A stretch of DNA of 64,000 nt, taken from positions 6,361,338 through 6,425,337 of the forward strand of contig JANAVB010010791.1 of NCBI GenBank assembly GCA_029216955.1. Direction: 5' to 3'. The notes under the pieces are model-generated. The model saw only the letters and a list, made by a program, of their open reading frames with translations, was not told where the DNA came from and ran no database searches. This DNA is from Iris pallida (lineage: Eukaryota > Streptophyta > Magnoliopsida > Asparagales > Iridaceae). Shown piece by piece: positions 45,324 to 55,845 of the stretch (positions within the stretch are counted from its first letter, which is position 1; each line of letters opens with the position of its first letter). The position numbers and the translations under genes are program-made.

Positions 45324-47230
45324 TTCCTATGTATATTTTACTTAGCTTAGTGTAAATTATTTATATAAAATAATGTTCATACTTTTATAAGTTACTATGT
45401 AAAACTTTACCCTATTAAAATAATAATATTTATTTTGACTATTACCAAATTATATTTTTGTAGTATTTAAATTACTGCAACCATTTGGTGTCCAAGCCTA
45501 GCATGGGTATTTGGGCTCAAATGTGTTTTCAGACATTCAAGACCTGTACAAGTCATATTGGACTTGATTCATGGCCTTGGGTCCTGTATTTGAACTTTGG
45601 TTCAAATTATATACATGGACAAAATACGCAGATAATTAATTATTGTGTGCACTGCTGTTTTTGATTTTCTAAAAATACTTAAAGTATTGCTAAAATTATG
45701 GAAAAAATAGTTTTTAGATACTTTGTTAGGTTAGATAATTTAGTATAATTTTTGTAGTATTTAATTTACTGTTTTGCCACTAGTTTGGCATATGAAACCA
45801 AAACTCACTTTCTGTATACTTAGGAAAACTGTTTTTTATAAATATTTGTACTGGTTAATAAATTCCAGAAAAATTATAATAAATTTCTATAGTTAGCAAG
45901 GATCGTTTTGGTACTTTGTTTTATGCAAAACTAGGCTTTTTGTCTACTTCAAAAATTATTAGAACACAATGATCTTTTGATTTATTTATTAATTAATTAT
46001 GACTTGTAGCTTTTTGTGTTATTTGGAGTTTTAGTCGTGTTGAACCCCATCCCTCACTAGTGTAAAGACCCTAGGAAGTTTAGTTAACATAGTGTGTCAC
46101 CCCACTTTGGTCTCCTATGCCAAGACATCATTTTGGCTAGGTGCCCAGTCACAAGTCGTGTTTCACAAATTAGTGTCCTAGTGTTTTAGCTTAGTGTAAA
46201 GCTAAGTTTATGTATTTACTTCTACAGTGACGAGCTACCAGACATCCATAGCATTGTTATCGCAGCTTGTTTTGTTTTGCTTTGCTAGAGGCAAGTACTT
46301 TCTACAAACTTTACATATTGTCACATGAATGAACTACAAACCCCACCATGTTACATGCTGATCCTTGGGATAGCAAGTTAGATCTCTACATGTTGTACTT
46401 TCAGTTACTACCATGCTTAGAACAGTCTTGATGTATCTCTCACATGATTAGAATATGGATTATGGGGAAACTGATAGTAGAGTACGTGATCATACCCCCT
46501 CTTCAGTACCGAGCAAAGTTACATTTTATATGATACTGCGCCGTAGGCCTTACTCTCCAAGCTGTATTTGTACGTGTGTACATATATCGCCTTTATACTT
46601 GTACGTATGTACATTTTATTTATATTGTGCCTCAGTACATTGTACACCTATTGACCGATCACGTACCTGCTACAGTTTTAAATATTACATATACATCTGT
46701 CTCTATGACATATGTGTCCTTGCCATGATAGATTGAGTGATGCCATGCTTTCCAGTTATTCCTCTCATGTTCATTTCCATGTTTCATATGCTAGTTTGCT
46801 AGATTTAGTACTTGCTCCCGTCCTGACAGGATAACGTTGTAGGTATACTTACTGAGGAGGAGTTGCTCTGTGATTCGTATTATGGAGTCACTGCCGAGGA
46901 CCCGGTTTTGCCATACGAGGATGTTCCTGCGGGGAGACTCGTCTAGTTTGCTTAGCTGCTTGGGATACTTAGTGTAGTCATGTATTAGACTATATCATTT
47001 TGTAACTGGACATGTATCCAGTTTTACTTTACAGCTCACTTGTACTTGGACATTTTACTATATACGACGACTTTTGTGTTTGGAGCATTTATGATTCTTC
47101 TTCACTTATATAACTGTTAGCACATTTAGTCTTGTCTTGTTATCTCTAGAACAGCTTACTGCGCTTTATCTTAAGCGTAGGCTGGACATGGCTCGGCCCG
47201 GCCCAACAATTTGGGTAACGGGTCGTGACA
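43717..47230 (+). repeat. Element E 3' LTR
   Basis: Second copy of 38735-42138. Differs mainly by longer C-run (44078-44096) and strongly expanded TA microsatellites (45136-45194 and 45240-45320). Confidence 0.95.
45136..45320. repeat. Expanded (TA)n microsatellites in E 3' LTR
   Basis: Two long TA runs; the homologous runs in the 5' LTR (about 40151-40169 and 40214-40230) are only about 20 bp each. Confidence 0.97.
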
Positions 47231-47235
47231 AAATT

Positions 47236-47356
47236 GACCCTTGCTAGCCTAAGTTTGACCAGTTGACCAAGATAGCCTTGTTGTTGACCTAGTTTGACTA
47301 GATGTTGACTTGGTTTGACCCAGAGTTGACCAAGTTTGACTTTAACCTAAATTGAC
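47236..47356 (+). promoter_or_regulatory. TTGAC (W-box core) array, second half, F 5' LTR
   Basis: Continuation of the 38549-38729 array after element E, with TTGACC repeated every 10-20 bp. Confidence 0.7.
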
Positions 47357-47418
47357 CTAGAATCATGTAGATTGCATCATAAACTTCATTTATCGTATTT
47401 TAAACAAATTATAACCCA

Positions 47419-47629
47419 CTAGCATATGTGCACGTGCCTTGCACGTATTTTAATATTTCTTAATTAGTTTAGGAAGACTCTTTAGGAAGACCAAAGGGTA
47501 GTCTTCCTAATTGCTAAGTTGTCCTTATTAAAATTAATGAACTATTTTTAATTAGTATAAGTATGTAAGGGTATTTTCGGAATTCAAAAGTTTCACCAAC
47601 TATGTTTTCCTATTATATAGTAGAATAGA
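47419..47629 (-). mobile_element. Short non-autonomous Helitron (211 bp)
   Basis: On the minus strand it starts TCTATTCTACTATATAATAG, ends CTAG, and has a hairpin ACGTGC-AAG-GCACGT about 9 bases before CTAG. It sits between A and T. The other LTR of F shows the uninterrupted site (ATAACCCATATTGCTC, about 53474), which is exactly what remains when 47419-47629 is removed. These are all Helitron hallmarks. No coding capacity. Confidence 0.9.
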
Positions 47630-48863
47630 TATTGCTCTATTTAGGATATTGTGACTCCGATGCAGACATCTGATATTACACAACTCTTTTCAGAGTATCA
47701 GACGAGTACATTCTCTGACCGTTTCATACTTGTTAGGATTTATATTCTGGCTCTAGATTACTTTACTTGATGCTGACACGATATTATCACGGATTGGTAC
47801 TATATGGATCTTTTCATGGGATGTTATCCCCCTTAGCGGGCGCATCGGATATTTCATGTCATGTGTTTTATGTACATCATGTATTCCTTGCTCTTGCGTT
47901 ATTCATGTACACTCATGTTCTCTCATGTGCTTTCATGTACGCTTATGTACTTTCATGTGCTCTCATGTACGTTTATGTTTCCTCATGTGCTTCGTGTGTA
48001 ACCAAAACATCATATTCATTACGTAACTTGCCTGGATCCTTGTGTATTAATTGTGGGTAGGGGTGAGTATAAATGGTCATGTGATTTACCCATCATGTTC
48101 ACTCTGTTACTTTTCATGTGTTATCATGTACAATACTTCCTTCTTGGCTGGTGTCCCTCATGTTCACCCATGTTATATCATGTTCAACCCAAGCCAATTA
48201 CATGCCATCTCGTACTCTAAATCACTAGTCACTTACATTTTTACTTATCATATATATATTTCCAGTTATCAAATATCTCTCATGTTTTTATGTACATCTT
48301 CTTACAGCGTTTCATGTATCTTACTCTATTGCTTGCTTTATATTTCCTGCCATAATATGAACTGCGTGAGATGTATTATGCTCATTCCTGTCCTGACTGG
48401 ACCTGTTGAAAATATTACAGATGATTGCCCTAAGGACATTGCCCTACTAGCCTTGGAGCATGGGATGGCTTAGCTACCTTTGGTCCCGACACTCAGGAGT
48501 GATTGAGAGACTAGCTAGTAGATATGTTTTAGTTTTCATGTTTTAGAACTTGAATTGTAATAAGTTGAGATATTGTTTTGTTTTGAGATTGTTTGAGATT
48601 ATTACTATTTAGTAGTTGGTTTTGTTGTTATTATTTAGTCTTAGTTATAAACTTCTGTATTATCATATCGTGCTTAGACTGTGATTGAGATTTTATTATA
48701 TCTATACTTGTCCTCCGTTCGGAGTTAAGATTTTGACAAGTACATTATATAATTGCGTGAGTTGTTTAGATAGTGACATAGAACAGTGTTCTACCGCCGA
48801 CACTGCGGTGTAGGCTGGACGTACCCACTTCTCGTGCCCCTACACTGGGTGCGGGTCATGACA

Positions 48864-49877
48864 CGTTTTTAGTGGTGGCCCATACAGGTCGAGATTCGGA
48901 TTAGTACGAAGTCGTGGTAGTACGCCGATTAGCTGTACTACTGCGCGCCTGCGGTAAGAGATATGAAATAGGCTTTAGTTGAGAGAGTACTCAATCACAG
49001 TTAGGACTACTTGAGAAGATTCTTGGGATGACCCTTGAGAATCTCATTATAAACTATCTCGAAATTCGATTCTGACAGCATCTGTCTATTTTCCTTAATC
49101 GTTGTTGAATTTGATTCTTGGTATTCATTATTGACTTGATTTTCTACCAAGATGAACATTATGGGCTAGGTTACCTTAGTCATGGAATTTAGAGTCTTCT
49201 ACAGCCATATTAGCTAGTTTGGCGATGAGATAGAGTCTGATTTTGGATGTATTTCTCGGGTTTGGGAATTTAAAGTTTTTGCAGCCAAGCTAGCGGCAAT
49301 GCAAAAATTTTAAATACCATGATTCTAGAGGTATGTACCTTAGTTGCGGACTCTATGGATTATCGCTGTTATACTTACTGGCATAACGAGGATTCTGGTA
49401 ACATGGTTCTGGATAGACGGGTATGAATATCAGATTTCAGAATAGATACCATATAGATGGTGCCCTAATATGATGGAATGGAATATCAGTATGGATGTTA
49501 CTTGAGTATCATGGATTAGATAGAGGGAGCTAGGCCACCTGTAGCGCAATACCGTGCCCTGCATCGTCAGAGGGATATACCCCTGAGGGGCAGGGCTTTT
49601 GCGCTGACAGTCGAGTAGACCGACGCTATAGGTGACGGGTTAGCAGGTCTATCTTTTCTGTCATTCTTTTCACCTTTATGTGTGATTCCATTAGTACCTG
49701 CCAGGATATGCTTGTGATATGTTAGATATCGTAGTTACCCTGATCGAGACTGTGGAATCACGACCAGTAGGACTATGATTGCATGTTATCTATTGACCTT
49801 GATTGATTGGGGGTTTGACCTAGAAGGGGTACGATCATCTTAATTTCGAGGACAAAATTCTTCTAAGGGGGTAGACT
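48864..49877 (+). pseudogene. Element F interior, 1,014-bp remnant
   Basis: Opens with the leader motif CGTTTTTAGTGGTGGCCCAT (48864-48890) and closes with TTTCGAGGACAAAATTCTTC TAAGGGGG before the 3' LTR. In between there is no long frame. Around 49550-49615 a short stretch reads RQRDIPLRGRAFALTVE, reminiscent of the gag-protease junction of Ty3 elements, so the interior seems a deletion remnant rather than novel DNA. Confidence 0.6.
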
Positions 49878-52783
49878 TGTAACACCCAATTTTCTAAATG
49901 AGGGTAATTTTGAAATTTTGTAATTATAATCATTTATTAATGATATTTAAATCATATTGTGATTTTTGGTGATTTTTAATCAATTTAAAACTATTTAAAA
50001 TATTGAAATGTGATTTTGATGGTTAACTAGTGTAATCCTAGAATTGCAAAGCCCAGAGACTAACCATGACTAAGGGAGCCTAGTCATGTGATTAGAATGT
50101 CATATTACTACTTTTTAGCCTAAGGGTATTTTGGTCATTTTGACAATTTTGTGAAATTGTAAATTATATTAATTAAATATGTGCTAGTTAATTATTCGAG
50201 ACTTGACCTAGAATCTTAGCCTAATCTAGATTAGCCTTGAGCCTAGAATCTTGATTAGGATAACCTAGTAATGACAAGATTAACAATATCTAGATATTTC
50301 TGAGTAGGATATTTACCCCTTAGGATATTTGTGAAAAAGAAGGCCTTAGGACTAATTGAACCAATAGAAAGACTTGAAATTGGGTGGACCTGCCCTAGCC
50401 ACTCATCTACATCTAAACCTAACCCAAAATTCATTTTTTGGCCAGCCATACAAGCCCCCCCTCCTATAAGTATGCTCATATGTTGTTCTTGCCTCTTTTA
50501 ACATCTACATAGAACCCTAACTTGTTCTTCCACAAATTTCTTCCCCTTTATCCAAATTGACCCCAAATTGAGGCTACTCTCTTGCATTGGGATCCATTTT
50601 AGAAGTGGAGGCTAGTGGGTGCTTGCTTGCAAGAAGTGGAGCTCGATTGGACATCGCTTGACGAAGGGAACTTCTCATTTCGGAACCCATTACATTGAGT
50701 TTGAACTCTCAATAGGTAAAAACCTACAAACCCTCATAAATTCCTGATTTCTTTACATAGATGCATCCATTTAGGGTTCCCCTAGGTGTAGCCCAAGTTT
50801 GGTAGAAATTCGTGTCCAATTCGAGTCCGTATCGGACACGTATCAGTGTCTTTGATGAAATGCTTGTTAGAAATAAATATTGCTAATTTCAAATTCTAAT
50901 TGAACAGATTTGTAGCTTAATATGTGAATAATAATAATCGAGTTGACTGAGTTGAATTTCATGTCGTGTCTGTGTCCAAATTGGGCACGAACACGCAGCA
51001 CGAGCCCGTGCACTGTGTCCTTCTACCCGTGTCCTAATTCTTCCTGGATATGGCGTTCCGACACACGAAGCTTGGTGTGTACCTTAGGGCAGTGACTGAT
51101 AGGTCACCCCCCCAAGTCTCGCACGACCCCATGTCGTATCGGATACATTATTGCACCCGCACTGGTCTTACACTGCTGCACCCATACAAAATTTTGCCCA
51201 CTGACACACGTCTCGTGTCGCTCACTGACACCACGTGGACACTGGATGATGTGTCGATCTGATAGGCCATCATCACAGCTAGGTATGGACACGAGCACGA
51301 GACGTATCGTGGCTCGTGTCATGTCCACGAGGCCGTGTCCTCACTGCACGAGGCAGCCTTCACTGCCTGTTTTTGATGCTCTGTTTAGTTTGAAATTGGA
51401 CACTTCGTGTCCAGTTATGTGGACACGAACATACCCCCTTGACACATTTATATATGAGGAACACTCCTATGCACCTGATTTTGGATTTCATAAGAATTTA
51501 GGTTTCAATTTGATGTTCGAAACGTATTTACTGATACTTCATACAATTAGACTGTTAAATTCAAAACTGAGTTCGGTTTTAATTCAAACTATTTGAGATT
51601 TTGTTATTGGGTTATGAACTGGAATTCAAATTTGATTTAGGTTTGGTTAAATTGAAGTCAAGTTGATTCTGAATTGAAAATTGTGGAAACCTAAACTGAA
51701 TTGAAACATGTAAACTGAGATACTTGGTATCCAAACCGATAAAGCACCTGAGATAATGTTAACTGTCTTATAACTGAGTTTAATGGGTTTCTTTTGAATG
51801 TTTATATATAACTGGGTTTGTCTTGATTTCGATTTTGGCTTGGTTGACATTTGTATTGCACTATGAATAGGATTTGAGTTTAAAATACAAGTTAACTGAG
51901 TTTTCAAAGGATAAATCTGAGAATAGTATATGGGTTAAATGTTAACTGAGATTGGGGTTTTGATTGATTGGTATGATGGTTTTTTAGGGTTTAATTGATG
52001 TTTAAACTGAACTGAATTGCATTGCTAACATGAAATCTGGGTTTAAATTCATGTTTCCAAATTGGTTTTGACGTAGGTTTTGGATTTTGAGAAGAATAGG
52101 AAAACTGTGAATAGATATAGGATGTTCCCAGTTTTTGTAAAACCTGAGAAGGAACTGACGAGTTGGCTTTAAAAAAATAAGTTAGTGTTTGTGTGTTGCC
52201 TGAGACGTAAACCCCCTTGCCATGTACTGCTATGCATGTTCTTATATATTGATAATTCCTAGCCATTAACTGTTTTACACTATGAACCTGAACACTAAGG
52301 CTTGACACCTTGTATGACACTCATACACATTCATCTATACAATCTCTCACATCTACACATTTACACACACATGTGTACCCCCATTTTTTTTCTGTTAAAC
52401 TGAAATGAAACCCCTATAACTGTTTCAACTGAAACCTGATAAACAACACACAGTGACTGAAAACCCCTCACCTTCATTCCTGTTAACCCATATCATACAC
52501 ACACACACACACTGAACCTAACATATACACATGCCACTGTTTACCCCTTCACTTCATTAACATGCATTCACTGTTGCATATACATTACAGATCCTGCCCT
52601 CTATGATTTCCTGAACATAGACACCACACACACCCTCTACCTCCATGTTTTACATGAACCAATCCCAACCCCCCCCACACACACACATCTATATATACTC
52701 CCTTAACCCTCTATCTATGTATGAATGTATCTAGATATGCATGTATGTATGTATGTATGTATGTATGTATGTATGTATGTATG

Positions 52784-52827
<44 letters not shown>

Positions 52828-54717
52828 TGTATGTATGTATGTATGCATATATGAATGTATGTTATGTATGTAAGGTAATGTATAATATATGCAAGTAGGT
52901 AATGTATAGTGTTAGAATACATGTAATGTTATATATGAAATGTAAAGCATGTATGTAAAAATGAATGTAATGTGTATAAGTATGTATTGTGCCTATTTTG
53001 TATATAGGTTGTATAGGTTACCCTATGGATAGCTAGACCTAGGCTTGTGTATTACCTTGGTAATACCTTAGTATCCTAGATATAGCCTATGAGTTGTATA
53101 CCCTAGACAGTTGACCAGTTGACCTAGAATGCCTTGGTATTGAACCTAATAGGCTAATTTGACTAGTTGACTAGAGTTGACCAAAAGTCAACATTGAGTC
53201 AATATGTGACCAATTGACCTAGCTTGACTAGAGTTTGACTTAGTTGACTAAGATTGACTTAGTTGACCAACCCTAAAGTTGACCATTGACCAGATTGACC
53301 CTTGCTAGCATAAGTTTGACCAGTTGACCAAGATAGCCTTATTGTTGACCTAGTATGACTAGATGTTGACTTGGTTTGACCCAGAGTTGACCAAGTTTGA
53401 CTTTAACCTAAATTGACCTAGAATCATGTAGATTGCATCGTAAACTTCATTTATCGTATTTTAAACACATTATAACCCATATTGCTCTATTTAGGACATT
53501 GTGACTCCGGTGAAGACATCTGATATTACACTACTCTTTTCAGAGTATCAGGCGAGTACATTCTCTGACCGTTTCATACTTGTTAGGATTTATATTCTGG
53601 CTCTAGATTACTTTACTTGATGCTGACACGATATCATCATGGATTGGTACTATATGGATCTTTTCATGGGATGTTATCCCCCTTAGCGGGCGCATCGAAT
53701 ATTTCATGTCATGTGTTTCATGTACATCATGTATTCCTTGCTCTTGCGTTATTCATGTACACTCATGTTCTCTCATGTGCTTTAATGTACGCTCATGTAC
53801 TTTCATATGCTCTCATGTACGTTCATATTTCCTCATGTGCTTCGTGTGTAACCAAAACATCATGTTCGTAACGTAACTTGACTGGATCCTTGTGTATTGA
53901 TTGTGGGTAGGGGTGAGTATAAATGGTCATGTGATTTACCCATCATGTTCACTATGTTACTTTTCATGTGTTATCATGTATAACACAGCCTTCTTGGCTG
54001 GTGTCCCTCATGTTTACCCATGTTATATCATGTTCAACCCAAGCCAATTACATGCCATCTCGTACTCTAAATAACTAGTCACTTACAGTTCTTACTTATC
54101 ATGTATATATTTCCAGTTATCAAATATCTCTCCTGTTTTTATGTACATCTTCTTACAGCGTTTTATGTATCTTACTCTATTGCTTGCTTTATATTTCTTG
54201 CCATGATATGAACTGCGTGAGATGTATTGTGCTCGTTCCTGTCCTGACTGGACCTGTTGAAAATATTACAGATGATTATCCTGAGGACATTGCCCTACTT
54301 GCCTTGGAGCAGGGGATGGCTTAGCTACGTTTGGTCCCGACACTCAGGAGTGATTGGGAGACTATCCAGTAGACTTGGTTTAGTTTTCATGTTTTAGAAC
54401 TTGAATTGTAATAAGTTGAGATATTGTTTTGTTTTAAGATTGTTTGAGATTATTACTATTTAGTAGTTGGTTTTGTTGTTATTATTTATTCTTAGTTATA
54501 AACTTCTGTGTTATCATATCGTGCTTAGACTGTGATTGAGATTTCATTATATCTATATTTGTCCTCTGTTCGGAGTTGAGATTTTGACAAGTACATTATA
54601 TAATTGCGTGAGTTGTTGCTTAGATAGTGACTTAGAACAGTGTTCTATCGCCGACATTACAACATAGGCTGGACGTACCCACTTCTCGTGCCCCTACACT
54701 GGGTGCGGGTCGTGACA
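49878..54717 (+). repeat. Element F 3' LTR, complete, 4,840 bp
   Basis: Begins TGTAACACCC and ends GGGTGCGGGTCGTGACA. Contains a TATAAG element (50465), CGTGTCC clusters (50810-51430), microsatellites (52496-52511 and 52736-52870), the TTGAC array (53111-53418) and TCATGT-rich sequence (53700-53900). Frames such as 53617-53871 are TCATGT-repeat artefacts. Non-coding. Confidence 0.92.
53111..53418 (+). promoter_or_regulatory. Dense TTGAC (W-box core) array in the F 3' LTR
   Basis: I count 22 TTGAC on the plus strand and two on the minus strand in about 310 bp, mostly TTGACC or TTGACT. W-boxes (TTGACC/T) are the binding sites of plant WRKY factors, which respond to wounding and pathogens. Confidence 0.7.
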
Positions 54718-55845
54718 AATTGATCCAATCTACGTATCGAGAATGAATTAGTCTAGACACAAAAAAAGAGTTACGTCCCGATGAGGATGATTATCCTGCG
54801 GGAGCGTGCATGGTGATTCATGCCCACACGTGGATAATCTGACTCGCGTGAGATCGGGGCGTGGCATATTATTAAGTCAAGCTAGATGACCTTATGAACG
54901 ATTTCGTGAATTGTGATGAACGACTTAGGAAATATAAAATGTGAATTATGGTTTAAAACTGAATCGTGTCGTAGCGTGCTTGTCTTGAAAAGGATTGATA
55001 GGTGGATTATGTCGAACGTGTTCGAAGGGATAGACTATACGAAATGGCTTGATAAACGAGTGAGATTGATATGTCGAGGAATTAGTTGAAACGTGAGTTA
55101 TCGTAGGATAGCTTTGCTGAATGACTCAGACCCCGTGCGACGAATGTTGGGATGTGTGTAGGAAATCAATGCTCGAAGTTTAGAAGTCAGAGTGATGCGA
55201 GCTTGGGTAGAAAACCCCGTACTATCAATTTGGTTTGACCTTTGGATGGGGTCAGTGTTTATATTGTTATTTGGGAACTTTGATTCCAATACTGACGGAT
55301 GACCTTAGCCTAAAGACATAGCCTAGCGGTTAGGCGAGACATCCCTGCTTTAAGAGATAGCGTATGATTGATTTTAGGATTGATAGAATGAATCAAATAT
55401 GTAAGGTCGGATTCACTATCACGAGGCTCGGCTGAAATGTATATATTTCGGGGACGCCTTAAATATATGCACGATCCAGCTAAGTGACACATTGAATTCA
55501 AGTGAGACTAGGGGAATAGAAGAGTATCGAGGATTTTGAAATCGTGTGTTGCAAATAAATTATTGATGGTAGTATGATCGTTGGATTCAAATGAACTTGA
55601 ATGTCGATTGAACGAATAGTTTGTCCTAGAACTAAGTTGCCCGTGTGCGCAATAAGTATAAGTTACCCAGTCAATATATAGTTGTTCGATGTGAAAGGAA
55701 AATCAGAGCACGAAAGTGGCTCGGATTGAAGAAATGTATAGGAAGTAGGTGTGTGAGAATCATTGGATGATGAGTCAAGTGATAAAGACGATAAGTAAGT
55801 ACTTAGTTAGTTTTAAGGACGAAACTTTTTCTGAGTGGTGTATGA
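54718..55845 (+). other. Element G interior remnant
   Basis: Starts right after element F and ends with TTTTAAGGACGAAACTTTTT just before an LTR start. No recognisable domain on either strand. G was cut by F; its 5' part and 5' LTR are not in the window. Confidence 0.6.

Larger units (their letters stand above)
38735..47230 (+). mobile_element. Element E: gag-only Ty3-type retrotransposon (TR-GAG-like)
   Basis: LTRs 38735-42138 (3,404 bp) and 43717-47230 (3,514 bp) begin TGTAAGCCCCTG and end GGGTCGTGACA, flanked by AAATT (38730-38734 and 47231-47235). The 1,578-bp interior holds the leader motif, one intact gag frame and the pre-LTR motif, and no protease, RT or integrase. Such gag-bearing non-autonomous elements are known in plants as TR-GAG. 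LTR differences are few and concentrated in TA and C runs, so the insertion looks young. It landed inside the TTGAC array of element F. Confidence 0.93.
35881..48863 (+). mobile_element. Element F 5' LTR, lacking its first ~590 bp and split by element E
   Basis: 35881-38734 and 47231-48863 together match the complete 3' LTR 49878-54717 from about its base 590 to its end. The normal start TGTAACACCC is absent. The right end is GTGCGGGTCATGACA. It holds CGTGTCC clusters (36218-36860), microsatellites, a TTGAC array (38549-38729 and 47236-47356) and a Helitron (47419-47629). Non-coding. Confidence 0.88.

Noticed and set aside
47767..48473. Frames of 97 and 140 codons with hydrophobic Cys-rich content (and 53617-53871)
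   Set aside because: They arise from TCATGT-rich LTR sequence, are not kept between the two LTR copies, and match no family.
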